NCBI GenBank assembly: GCA_034440395.1 | Contig: JAWXBW010000012.1 | Coordinates: 1 to 64,000 of the forward strand | Length of the DNA: 64,000 nt | Reading direction: 5' to 3' | DNA from: JAAUTS01 sp034440395 | Lineage (GTDB): Bacteria > Verrucomicrobiota > Verrucomicrobiia > Methylacidiphilales > JAAUTS01 | Part shown: positions 36,848 to 45,552 of the stretch, piece after piece | Layout: every line of letters begins with the position of its first letter | Numbering within the stretch: the stretch's first letter is position 1 | Notes under the pieces: generated by a model | What the model was told of the DNA's origin: nothing | The model's database searches: none | Seen by the model: only the letters and a program-made list of their open reading frames with translations | Position numbers and translations under genes: made by a program

Positions 36848-37735
36848 TCAAAAATAAATACCCTGATTTTCTGCTGCCCTTACGGTGTTCGACATAAGCA
36901 TGGCGATGGTCATCGGCCCCACTCCTCCGGGATTAGGTGTAACCTGACTAGCCACTTCACATACCGCAGGAAAATCTATATCTCCTACTAAACGAAAGCC
37001 TTTAGGATGACTCGAATCCTCGACTCGGTTAACCCCTACGTCGATTACGATTGCTCCAGACTTAACCATGTCCTTTTTAACGAATTCAGCCAGCCCCATA
37101 GCTGCGACGAGAATATCCGCTTGCCGACAAAGAGCCGCAATGTTGCTCGTGCGAGAATGCACCAAAGTAACGGTGGCATCTGCCCCTAAACTTTTTTGGC
37201 ATAACATTGCTGCCAACGGCTTACCCACGATATTACCTCGACCTAATATAACGACGTGCTTACTTTGAGTCGGCAATTTACTACGAATGAGAAGTTCTTG
37301 CACCCCAGCGGGCGTACAAGGTTTGAAACCAGAGCTGTCTCCCAAAAGCAATTTACCGAAATTGATAGGGTGAAAACCATCCACATCTTTCTCAGGCGAG
37401 ATTGCAGAAAAAACAACCTCTTGCGGGATCCCAGGAATGGGCGCTTGGACTAAAATACCGTGGATAGCTCGATCCTCATTCGCCTCATGAATAAACTTAA
37501 GTAGAGCTTCTTTCGACGTTCCTTCTGGATAAAGTTTCGTCAAAGGCTTAATGCCGAGCTGTAATGCTTTCTTGTCCTTCATCCCCACATACGCCTGCGA
37601 AGCAGGATCATTCCCAACCCTGATGAAAAGAATACAAGGCTCAATACCTTTAACCTTTAACGCTGCGACTCTGGACAAGGTCTCTTCATGAATTTGTTGT
37701 GCAATGATTTTACCGTCGATGAGATGTGCAGCCAT
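36848..37735 (-). CDS. folD: Bifunctional methylenetetrahydrofolate dehydrogenase/cyclohydrolase
   Basis: A 295-residue FolD. Family motifs are ASQAYVGMKDKKA with the catalytic lysine, GILVQAPIP, PEKDVDGFHPINFG, the Rossmann segment VVILGRGNIVGKP, and the C-terminal NPGGVGPMTIAMLM. It interconverts 5,10-methylene-, methenyl- and 10-formyl-tetrahydrofolate. I chose the ATG at 37733-37735 because the family begins with the MAAHLIDGKIIAQ strand. A GTG at 37756 would add seven residues. Decayed copies of its 3' end occur at 35211-35430. Confidence 0.95.
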   Translation of the reverse strand: MAAHLIDGKIIAQQIHEETLSRVAALKVKGIEPCILFIRVGNDPASQAYVGMKDKKALQLGIKPLTKLYPEGTSKEALLKFIHEANEDRAIHGILVQAPIPGIPQEVVFSAISPEKDVDGFHPINFGKLLLGDSSGFKPCTPAGVQELLIRSKLPTQSKHVVILGRGNIVGKPLAAMLCQKSLGADATVTLVHSRTSNIAALCRQADILVAAMGLAEFVKKDMVKSGAIVIDVGVNRVEDSSHPKGFRLVGDIDFPAVCEVASQVTPNPGGVGPMTIAMLMSNTVRAAENQGIYF

Positions 37736-37803
37736 AAGAAAAGGTAAACGTAGCACTGCGTATAATGCAAATACTACATGCCAACCTGTGAAAAAATCTG
37801 ATA

Positions 37804-38487
37804 CTATTCGGGACTAACGACCACATTATCCTCTTTAACTACCGATTCATAATCAGGGTGGTTCCTCCACCACTGCCGCCGTTCATTGAAATACTTAAAG
37901 AGAGGCTGGGACGTTTTTAATTTAGTTAAAAGAATCTCCCGCTCAGCCATCATTCTACTGAGCTTTTCGCCGTCAGGGCGTTTAGCTTGTTCGACTAAAA
38001 CTTTTGCTTGCAGCTCCTTAAAAAGAGAGACGTCCTCTTGCACCAAACCTCCTTCACGTCCGACCCAAAATTCTCCCGCTTGCAAAGCTTCAAAAGTCTC
38101 ATCAAAATACACGGCCATACCTTCAAATGAGTTACTATCACTATTTTTCAATTTTTCAAAATACTGCGAAGCTACTTGAGGGGCCTGAGTCTGCATCCTT
38201 AAAAAGGTGTATTCCCCTACTCTGAGCCCAAATAACTTTTGCGCAATATCTTCTTGTATGGGGTAAACTGTAGCATCGATTTCAGCGATGCGTTTTACGG
38301 CCTCGTCATTCTCTTTCTTTACTTTTTCCAGCAACTCCCTCGGCATAGTTAGCGGTTCGGGCTTAGTTGCGGGCGCACTCAACGTCGCTGCCTCTGCGTC
38401 AGTAGGCGGAACACTTACTGGAACCGTCTGAGCTGAAAGATTTAAACTTAAAGTAGTAGATGCTAGAATTATGTAAAAAAATTTCAT
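37804..38487 (-). CDS. Exported protein of unknown function
   Basis: A 227-residue protein with a signal peptide (residues 1-20, ending LNLSAQ). The mature part is hydrophilic, rich in Glu and Lys, and mostly helical. It has no motif I recognise. The segment ERRQWWRNHPDYESVV near the C-terminus is conspicuous for its Trp pair. It starts four bases after the stop of the preceding exported-protein gene, so the two are cotranscribed with miaA upstream. A role in the periplasm is all that can be inferred. Confidence 0.6.
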   Translation of the reverse strand: MKFFYIILASTTLSLNLSAQTVPVSVPPTDAEAATLSAPATKPEPLTMPRELLEKVKKENDEAVKRIAEIDATVYPIQEDIAQKLFGLRVGEYTFLRMQTQAPQVASQYFEKLKNSDSNSFEGMAVYFDETFEALQAGEFWVGREGGLVQEDVSLFKELQAKVLVEQAKRPDGEKLSRMMAEREILLTKLKTSQPLFKYFNERRQWWRNHPDYESVVKEDNVVVSPE

Positions 38488-38491
38488 CGTA

Positions 38492-39022
38492 TCACCTTAG
38501 TTTTGACAGAGCTGAAGTATAGAAACTTAAGTGCTGACGCGTAATTCTTATAACATCTTTGTCCTGATCATTTGGAGTGTAAGATTGATTCAAGTTTTTT
38601 TGCAGAGCTTCAATAGTTTTCATTATCTGCTCGCTGCCTTTTCCAAAAGTATTATCAGGATCCATTTCTCTTAAATCATTTCTCATTTTCTGCATTTTAA
38701 TAAAATCGTTTTTACTTAAACTTTCTTTACTCGTCATGTCTTCACTGCGTTTAAGCATTTTTTCTCGTTTAGAGTCTGTATTTTTTGAGTTGTAAAAACG
38801 CCCCAAAGCTCCCGCTTGTCCAATAACGGCATCCATCGATTTTTGCGTTTCGGGGTCATTGATTAGTGTCACCAAAACCTTCATATTCCTGATAAATTTT
38901 TCATTCAAATCAGAAAAGGTAACATCCTCATTGTCCCTATTAGGTGCCAGCACCTGCGCCGCAAGGTGGTGGGTTATACTTAGGAACGAAACGATAAAAA
39001 AGAATTTAAGGAATATTTTCAT
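38492..39022 (-). CDS. Exported helical protein of unknown function
   Basis: A 176-residue protein with a clear signal peptide (residues 1-22, ending HHLAAQ). The mature part is charged and helical (EKMLKRSEDMTSKESL, NDFIKMQKMRNDLREMD), without cysteine or known motif. It lies 33 bases after miaA and four bases before another exported protein of unknown function on the same strand. I do not recognise the family. Confidence 0.6.
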   Translation of the reverse strand: MKIFLKFFFIVSFLSITHHLAAQVLAPNRDNEDVTFSDLNEKFIRNMKVLVTLINDPETQKSMDAVIGQAGALGRFYNSKNTDSKREKMLKRSEDMTSKESLSKNDFIKMQKMRNDLREMDPDNTFGKGSEQIMKTIEALQKNLNQSYTPNDQDKDVIRITRQHLSFYTSALSKLR

Positions 39023-39055
39023 AACAAGTGCTTAAACTAATCTCAATTATATTGA

Positions 39056-39967
39056 TTACTTTACAAGCCTATTTTTTACAAAGTCGGCCATGACTTGAAC
39101 CCCGCAGCTAGGGTTTAATTTCTGGCAGCTTGGCTCTTTACTAAACCACGTAAGCTGCCTCTTCGCATACTGCCAAGTTTCAACGCTCACCTTTTCTAAG
39201 CACTCTTGCCCCGACACCTCTCCTTTTGCCAACCGAATTATTTCCTTGTAGCCCAGTGCCTGAGCCGATTGACTCTCACTCCAACCAGGGACTTTCATTA
39301 ACTCAAGAACTTCTCCTAACCAATTCATCTCCCACATCGACTGCACCCGGTTACGGATTTTTATCTTTAACTCTGCCGTGTCAGGCTCCAAGTAAAACGC
39401 CGCACCCTCTCTAATCAAGACCTGACCGGGGGTTTCCTGCCACTGCGAAAGTGGTTTCCCCGTTTCCCTCACTACGGCTAAAGCGCGGATAAGCCTTCGG
39501 GGGTTATTTAAATCCGCTTTATTTGACCAAACGGGATCAAGGCGTTTAACTTCGCTTTGCAATTTCTCCAAAGACCAATTCATAAGTTCCTCAATCTGTG
39601 CGGGTGAAGAAGATGGCGCAGGTGATAGTCCCTTCCTTAAGGCTCGAAAATACAGACCCGTTCCACCCACCCAAATCATCGGCCTATTTCGACTCACTAA
39701 ATTCCGATACACCACCTCCGCTTTTTTTAAGTAAGCCGCCACACTAAACGACTCGCAAGATCCCACGATATTCAGTAAGTGGTGCGGGATTTTTTGACGC
39801 TCACTTAGCGAGGGTTTTCCTGTGCCCACATCCAGTCCTTCATAAACTTGGAATGCATCCATAGAGCAAATTTCCGCCCCTAAATCCTCAGCTAAGGCTA
39901 AAGCCAACTCAGACTTACCCGAGGCTGTCGGACCAACCAAAAAAATCACTTGCGGCGTGGCGCTCAT
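39056..39967 (-). CDS. miaA: tRNA dimethylallyltransferase
   Basis: A 303-residue MiaA, which adds the dimethylallyl group to adenosine 37 of tRNAs reading UNN codons. The P-loop reads FLVGPTASGKSELA. Further family motifs are DAFQVYEGLDVGTGKPS, GGTGLYFRAL and NNPRRLIRAL. Its start codon overlaps the stop of the upstream helicase gene (TAATG), so the two are translationally coupled. Confidence 0.94.
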   Translation of the reverse strand: MSATPQVIFLVGPTASGKSELALALAEDLGAEICSMDAFQVYEGLDVGTGKPSLSERQKIPHHLLNIVGSCESFSVAAYLKKAEVVYRNLVSRNRPMIWVGGTGLYFRALRKGLSPAPSSSPAQIEELMNWSLEKLQSEVKRLDPVWSNKADLNNPRRLIRALAVVRETGKPLSQWQETPGQVLIREGAAFYLEPDTAELKIKIRNRVQSMWEMNWLGEVLELMKVPGWSESQSAQALGYKEIIRLAKGEVSGQECLEKVSVETWQYAKRQLTWFSKEPSCQKLNPSCGVQVMADFVKNRLVK

Positions 39968-41958
39968 TAAAAAGGCTGCTCTTGATCATCCCAAGGCGTT
40001 TCTGCCCGTATGGTCCACACATTGCAAAGCTCTCGCGGGAAATCCGATAAAAAGCGTGAAGGTTTTTGCCACGTGTCGCCATACCCCGCACCCGTGCGTA
40101 TTTGCGGATAGGTCAGATAAAGTTCATCTTGTGCCCGGGTCACTGCCACGTAAAACAAACGCCGCTCTTCTTCTTCACCCTCAGTGGTTTCACTGGATCG
40201 ACTCGAAGGGAAAAGCCCGTCACATAACATCACCACGAAAACTACCTTCCACTCCAGCCCCTTAGCTTGGTGAATACTGCTTAACTTCACCGTCTCGTCT
40301 TCTAGCACCATGGAGGCCTCTGAGTCCGCATCCATATTGGTCATGAGCGAAAGCTGGGCAAGAAACTCCGACAAATCTGTAAACCCAGCCGAGAACTGCA
40401 TCAACTGCGTGATGTCCTCTAAACGATTCTTAAAGTTTGGATACGTTGCTTTTACATAATCTTCATAAACCGCATCTAAGATGAGTTGGATCATCTTGCC
40501 CGGACTGGTTGAAGACTCTTTACCCAATTGTTCGTGCGTCTCTGCCCACTGCTGCCACGCTTTAAGTGCTTTAGCTGGAGTTTTAGCTAAGCTCATCTTC
40601 CCCTTAGAGGAAACTTCTAACCACATCTTATGCGCCGTCTTGGATCCTATCCCTGGAAGCATTAAAGCTAGGCGCTTAAAAGCCACTTCGTCCTTCATAT
40701 TGAGCGAGAACTTTAAATAAGCCGCCACATCCTTGATATGAGCTTGCTCAAAGAAACGTAACCCTGAAGTAATCTGAAAAGGAATCTGACGCCGAGTCAG
40801 CTCCATCTGAATCTCCATCGAATGATAATGGGATCGATAGAGCACGGCTGTTTCGTTCAGACTAATCCCCTCATCCCTCAACTCCAGAATTCTTTGTGCT
40901 ACAAACATGGCCTGCTGCCGACTATCATCTAAAGCCACTAAAGCGGGTTTCACCCCCGTTAAACGGGAAGCTCGTAACTCTTTCGGGAACTGCCGGGTGT
41001 TCTGAGAGATAGCCGAATTAGCCAACTCCAAAATTTCTGGAACGCTCCGATAATTCGTTTCAATCCGTATAATTTCCGTGCCTGGATGGCGTTCGGGAAA
41101 CTGCATGATGTTTTCAAAGTTAGCTCCGCGCCAAGAGTAAATACTTTGCGCATCATCTCCCACCACCATGATCTGATGATGTAAGGCTCCAAACATATCC
41201 ACTAAATCCGATTGAATACGATTCGTGTCTTGGTACTCATCCACTAAAATATGCTTAAAACGATTTTGATAACGCAGGCGCACATCTTCGTGCTGCTGTA
41301 AAAGACGCAAGGTTAAGGTCAGCAAGTCATCATAATCCACGGCACTGACTTTGTGTTTACGCTGCACAAAGGCTTGCGCTAACATTTTGATCTGTGGCTC
41401 AAATTCGGAAAAGTGATCATAACTTTCCTCCAGAATGGAAAGGATACTTTTTTCCTTGTTGGAAGAAAGACTGAATATGTCCATCAACACATCCGCCTTG
41501 GGGAAACGCTTATCCTTATGATCCACATCTGAGTCGCTTAAACAAGCCGATACCAGATCCTTTGCATCTTCACGGTCTAAAATAGAAAACCTAGGATCCA
41601 GCCCGACCCGGTCTGCATGGCGTCGTAAAATCTTATGCCCTATATGGTGAAAGGTTCCACCCCAGAGCCGAGAAATATCGTGAGGCAAAAGTTCTTCCAC
41701 CCGGCGGAGCATTTCCTTAGAAGCTTTATTCGTAAAAGTAAGTAATAAAATTTCATCCGGACTTACTCCATGCTCAATCAAATACGCTACCCGATAGATT
41801 AAGGTGCGTGTCTTACCGCTACCCGCTCCCGCTATCACTAGTAGAGGGCCAGGCTTAGCCATCACAGCTTGGAGCTGCTGTTCGTTAAGCAGACTCGCAT
41901 AGTCGATCTGCGGCTGGATAATGTCCCGAGGATTTTTTAATGTGTAAGAGACAGACAT
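39967..41958 (-). CDS. pcrA: UvrD/PcrA/Rep-type superfamily 1 DNA helicase
   Basis: A 663-residue SF1A helicase. The ATPase motifs are VIAGAGSGKTRTLIYRVAYL (Walker A), LVDEYQDTN (motif II), VGDDAQSIYSWRGA (motif III), ETNYRS (motif IV), the SSIHQAKGLEW segment (motif V) and LFYVAVTRAQ (motif VI). It unwinds DNA in repair or replication restart. The symbol is provisional: UvrD, PcrA and Rep cannot be separated here. It overlaps hisA by 22 bases and miaA by one. Confidence 0.88.
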   Translation of the reverse strand: MSVSYTLKNPRDIIQPQIDYASLLNEQQLQAVMAKPGPLLVIAGAGSGKTRTLIYRVAYLIEHGVSPDEILLLTFTNKASKEMLRRVEELLPHDISRLWGGTFHHIGHKILRRHADRVGLDPRFSILDREDAKDLVSACLSDSDVDHKDKRFPKADVLMDIFSLSSNKEKSILSILEESYDHFSEFEPQIKMLAQAFVQRKHKVSAVDYDDLLTLTLRLLQQHEDVRLRYQNRFKHILVDEYQDTNRIQSDLVDMFGALHHQIMVVGDDAQSIYSWRGANFENIMQFPERHPGTEIIRIETNYRSVPEILELANSAISQNTRQFPKELRASRLTGVKPALVALDDSRQQAMFVAQRILELRDEGISLNETAVLYRSHYHSMEIQMELTRRQIPFQITSGLRFFEQAHIKDVAAYLKFSLNMKDEVAFKRLALMLPGIGSKTAHKMWLEVSSKGKMSLAKTPAKALKAWQQWAETHEQLGKESSTSPGKMIQLILDAVYEDYVKATYPNFKNRLEDITQLMQFSAGFTDLSEFLAQLSLMTNMDADSEASMVLEDETVKLSSIHQAKGLEWKVVFVVMLCDGLFPSSRSSETTEGEEEERRLFYVAVTRAQDELYLTYPQIRTGAGYGDTWQKPSRFLSDFPRELCNVWTIRAETPWDDQEQPF

Positions 41959-42656
41959 TCGCTTAGTTTCACTTTCTCATCATAAAGAGCTTTACCAATA
42001 ATGGTGCCATATAAATTAGGAATGAGTGAAAGGCTCCGTACGTCCTCTAAACACGAAACGCCTCCAGAAGCTACAACCTGAGCTGAAACTGTTTTGACCA
42101 TCGCCTCTTGCGCTTTTAAATTAGGCCCCGTCAACATCCCGTCCGTAGATATGTCCGTATAAATAATCGTTCCCACACCACAGTCCACCACGGCCTTGGC
42201 TAAGTCAAAAGCATCCCAATTTGAAATTTCTACCCAGCCCTTCACCGCTACTTTGCCATCCTTCGCATCAATCCCAACAGCTATTCTCTCCCCTCCGAAG
42301 ATGCTCACCGCCTCCTTAACAAAGTCTAAAGATTCACACGCTTTACTTCCAATGACGACCCTAGTGATGCCCGCCGCTAGGGCTCGTTCAATGGCTGGCA
42401 AATCACGCATCCCTCCGCCTAACTCACAGGGAATAGAAAGCGCAGAGCAAATTGCTTGAACGCTATTCAAGTTCATTAAGGTGCCTGAAAATGCTGCATC
42501 TAAATCAACGAGGTGCAGATACTCTCCTCCCTGCGCCTCCCAGTCTAGTGCTACGGCCACAGGGTCTTCGCTGTAGACTGTTTTTTGTTCGGCCTTACCT
42601 TGCAGTAAGCGCACCACCTGCCCTCCCATTAAATCAATTGCTGGCAAAATCAACAT
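41937..42656 (-). CDS. hisA: ProFAR isomerase (histidine biosynthesis)
   Basis: A 239-residue HisA TIM barrel. The catalytic aspartates are in LILPAIDLMGGQ and IIYTDISTDGML. GGGMRD and ASGGVSC form the phosphate-binding loops. It isomerises ProFAR to PRFAR in the histidine pathway. I start at the ATG at 42654-42656; the longer frame to 42683 adds an unusual MGLLSYDTS lead. Its 3' end overlaps the helicase gene by 22 bases. The other his genes are not in this window. Confidence 0.93.
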   Translation of the reverse strand: MLILPAIDLMGGQVVRLLQGKAEQKTVYSEDPVAVALDWEAQGGEYLHLVDLDAAFSGTLMNLNSVQAICSALSIPCELGGGMRDLPAIERALAAGITRVVIGSKACESLDFVKEAVSIFGGERIAVGIDAKDGKVAVKGWVEISNWDAFDLAKAVVDCGVGTIIYTDISTDGMLTGPNLKAQEAMVKTVSAQVVASGGVSCLEDVRSLSLIPNLYGTIIGKALYDEKVKLSECLSLTH

Positions 42657-42754
42657 AGAAGTATCGTAACTAAGTAAACCCATTTGAAAACACGAATAAG
42701 CGAGAGGCTTGCATTTGCCTCACGAGTTGCCACACTATATCTACCTATTAACTT

Positions 42755-44050
42755 ATGAAATCATTGTGTTTTCTACTACTTCTATTGACTTTACCTATGC
42801 TGAACTGCCGTGCAGAGAAAGCTTGGGATGACGGCTACAGACCTTATCAAGACGTAGCCCCTGAGTATCTTGAGATCAGAGTCACTCAAGCCCAAGTAAA
42901 AGGTGCTGGCTCCTTTTACGCTTCCAGCTCCACTGTGGAGTTGCGAGCCGAAGTAACTCAGGTCTTTCGCTCCTCCTCTGGACTAGCTCCGGGTAACCCC
43001 ATCACGATTAGATTTAAAAGGAAATCTCAGGCTGGCTCTGCCACATTAGAGCCGTCCATCCCAGTAGAGGGAAAGGTCGTACCTGCTTTTCTTAGGAAGA
43101 AAGGTAATGTGTATGAACCAGCCGCGTTACATCATACATTTGAACCGCTAAGTTCTCAGCAGCTGATGGTTTTAAGTAAGAGTAACCCGAGTAAAAGGAT
43201 CGTAAGCCCTCCCTCTCCCTTTACCTCCCCACAAAAAACCACTACCGCTTCTGAAGAGGCTCTCCTCATCCCGGCAATCGCCGAGCCCACTGTAACAGAA
43301 ACTAAATCAAGACTAGAAGTTACAGGAACAGAAGCAGTTGAGATCACGAATTCTAACACGCCTGATTTTACTGATGCTAGTGCGCCTGTGATTATAACCT
43401 CTGACACAGTACCCACAACTGTCATTGATGAAAACTTACCCGAAAGAGGCGTAGTGGAAACTCCAGTCGCCGCTCAGATCATCGAAACCAGCGCTCCCTC
43501 CAGGGAAGAGCCTATTGTAGTAACGAGTCCTATCGTTGTGAGTAAGCCAGCCACCATTGAACCATCGTTGGCTATTATCAACCCTGAGCCTGAGTTGGGA
43601 TTAGACACGCCGATCAATCTTGAATCTCCTAGCCCAACACCTGTCGTTGTCGATCAAAGTGGGGCTATTATTCCTTCTTCAAACAAAGAACCTCAAGTGC
43701 CAACGGATGCAGTAGAAATTACCCCTGAACAGCCTTTACCTACCACGACAGCTTCTGCACCTCTACAAACACAAAGTCCCGCAGCTACTGCCCCACCGGC
43801 ACCCGCAAGTAGCAGCTTTGATCAAGATGGAGTCTCGGCCTACTCCATGATCTTCGCTAAGATTAAAGAAGCCGACAGTGCCTATGAAAACAGTGACTTC
43901 AAGACAGCTCGGAGTGTTTACGAAAGTGCTCTGGTTGACTTAAAGAAACTTAAAGAGTCTAAACCCGATTTTCAGCCATTTATTGTAGAGTATAGGCAAC
44001 GCGATATAGCTCGGAAAATCAAAGCCATTGAAGTGAGTCTTCCGAAGTAA
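42755..44050 (+). CDS. Exported protein with Pro/Thr-rich linker and TPR-like C-terminus
   Basis: A 431-residue protein with a signal peptide (residues 1-19, LPMLNC; the Cys could make it a lipoprotein). A folded N-terminal part (about residues 30-140) contains YLEIRVTQAQVKGAG and a beta-rich region. A long Pro/Thr/Ser/Glu-rich, low-complexity linker spans residues 150-355. The C-terminus (AKIKEADSAYENSDFKTARS and following) resembles one or two TPR helices. It is divergent from hisA and converges on the diadenylate-cyclase gene. I do not recognise the family. Confidence 0.65.
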   Translation: MKSLCFLLLLLTLPMLNCRAEKAWDDGYRPYQDVAPEYLEIRVTQAQVKGAGSFYASSSTVELRAEVTQVFRSSSGLAPGNPITIRFKRKSQAGSATLEPSIPVEGKVVPAFLRKKGNVYEPAALHHTFEPLSSQQLMVLSKSNPSKRIVSPPSPFTSPQKTTTASEEALLIPAIAEPTVTETKSRLEVTGTEAVEITNSNTPDFTDASAPVIITSDTVPTTVIDENLPERGVVETPVAAQIIETSAPSREEPIVVTSPIVVSKPATIEPSLAIINPEPELGLDTPINLESPSPTPVVVDQSGAIIPSSNKEPQVPTDAVEITPEQPLPTTTASAPLQTQSPAATAPPAPASSSFDQDGVSAYSMIFAKIKEADSAYENSDFKTARSVYESALVDLKKLKESKPDFQPFIVEYRQRDIARKIKAIEVSLPK

Positions 44051-44068
44051 GTCCATACTTACAGCTAC

Positions 44069-45499
44069 TCACTTAGCCTTAAGCTCTACACTCACATCAA
44101 ACTTTAACTCTGTGCCTCCAGCTGGCTTAATAGTTGGAGGTAAATTAAAGCTGAGTGGCAGGCGATAGATTCCGGCTTTGTTGATAGTACTTAAATCCAC
44201 TATTTGCGGTTTTACAGAAGCACCTAGCTTCCATTTGGTGTCGCGCACTTCCGCTCGGAAGCTTTCCTGCTCTATTTTAAGTCCGCCAAGCTTCAGGGAT
44301 TTACTTAATCCCGTGAACTCAGGCTTCTCAATGCTAATTTTGAGATTTCTAGTTTCTGCCACGGTATATTGAATAAAAGAGGGATTAAAGCGTTCCACTT
44401 TTGCGTCACGGGGTAACCCAGCGACGATGGCTTCAGAAAGGTTTAGCGTGTATTTACCAGATTTGGCTTCTTTTAAGTTAACTAATACTGTCATACCGCC
44501 GATCGGCTTGAATATTTGCGGTGCCTTAAGAAATAAAGTAACCTCTGTCGGTTTTATATCGTCAACAAATAAACCTTCAGGCAACGACGCTATCTCGACT
44601 CTAGCTTCCACTGATGTGAGGACAGTTGAACTTTCAGAAAGCTGTGCCTTCCAAGCATTAATGTTAAAGGAACAAGTCAATGCTAATAGAAAAGAACCGA
44701 TCCAAAGTGCGTAAGCTAAAACCATTCGTTTACTATTGGGTTCTCTATCAGATTTTTTACCAAAAATTTCTTTTAGTGCCTTATCCAAGCCCCCTGCACA
44801 AGTCAATGGTAGGGGTGTTAACTTTCCATCATGGACATAGGAAATAACCTGCCTTTCCTCTGAGACGACAAAGACGTGAGACTCAGAAACCTGCGTCAAT
44901 CCTAGTGCCGCTAAATGCCGGGTACCCATCTGTGACTCAGAACCTTCAGCCGAAGCTAGCGGTAGAAAAGCTCCGATCCTTTTTAAACGATTGTTGATAA
45001 TAACAGCGGCACCGTCATGGCGAGGGCAGTCAGGGTTGAATAAGGAAACAAGCAGGGAACTATTCAAAGAAGCATCCACCTCCTCGCCTCCATGGATAAA
45101 GCTATCAACCTCGCCGCTAGTCGGTATGGCGATTAAAGCTCCATATCTGCGTCTGACTAATTCCTCCAAGGTAGTAGCTAATATAGGTGTAAAATTCTCT
45201 GATTCATTACGGAAATTACCAAATAAATGACCCCGACTAGCTGAGTGATAAATCTTACCCAACTCAGGCAAGAAAGAGAGTAAGACAACTAGAGATACAG
45301 GTGCTACTAATAACCAAAAAAGTAGTCCAGAAAATGGTAATTGTGTCACTTGAACTAAGAAGCCGAGAGCGACCAAGGAGACCAACATGAAAATTAAACG
45401 TAGCAAGCGTGGGTAACTTACTAACCATCCAAAGGCCATTCTGAGAACGATGGTGCCGAGAAGGATGTCGAGAACGTGGATGTAAGCTGCTTCAACCAT
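44069..45499 (-). CDS. cdaA: Membrane diadenylate cyclase CdaA fused to a YbbR-like region
   Basis: A 476-residue fusion. Residues 1-80 contain three hydrophobic helices as in CdaA. Residues 85-250 form a DisA_N diadenylate-cyclase domain, with Asp162-Gly-Ala (HDGAAVI) and SEERQVI. The usual GTRHR motif reads GTRHL (residues 192-196), so the third RHR residue is Leu196. A further transmembrane helix at about 258-280 is followed by beta-rich YbbR-like repeats (for example VEARVEIASLPEG). In Firmicutes CdaA and its regulator CdaR/YbbR are separate genes; here they are one. It would make c-di-AMP, which controls osmolyte and wall homeostasis. Activity is uncertain because of the altered motif. 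Confidence 0.85.
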   Translation of the reverse strand: MVEAAYIHVLDILLGTIVLRMAFGWLVSYPRLLRLIFMLVSLVALGFLVQVTQLPFSGLLFWLLVAPVSLVVLLSFLPELGKIYHSASRGHLFGNFRNESENFTPILATTLEELVRRRYGALIAIPTSGEVDSFIHGGEEVDASLNSSLLVSLFNPDCPRHDGAAVIINNRLKRIGAFLPLASAEGSESQMGTRHLAALGLTQVSESHVFVVSEERQVISYVHDGKLTPLPLTCAGGLDKALKEIFGKKSDREPNSKRMVLAYALWIGSFLLALTCSFNINAWKAQLSESSTVLTSVEARVEIASLPEGLFVDDIKPTEVTLFLKAPQIFKPIGGMTVLVNLKEAKSGKYTLNLSEAIVAGLPRDAKVERFNPSFIQYTVAETRNLKISIEKPEFTGLSKSLKLGGLKIEQESFRAEVRDTKWKLGASVKPQIVDLSTINKAGIYRLPLSFNLPPTIKPAGGTELKFDVSVELKAK

Positions 45500-45552
45500 T
45501 TAAAATAAAGGAAATTAAGATGTAGCGTGATTTGCTGCAAACGTGCACTAGT

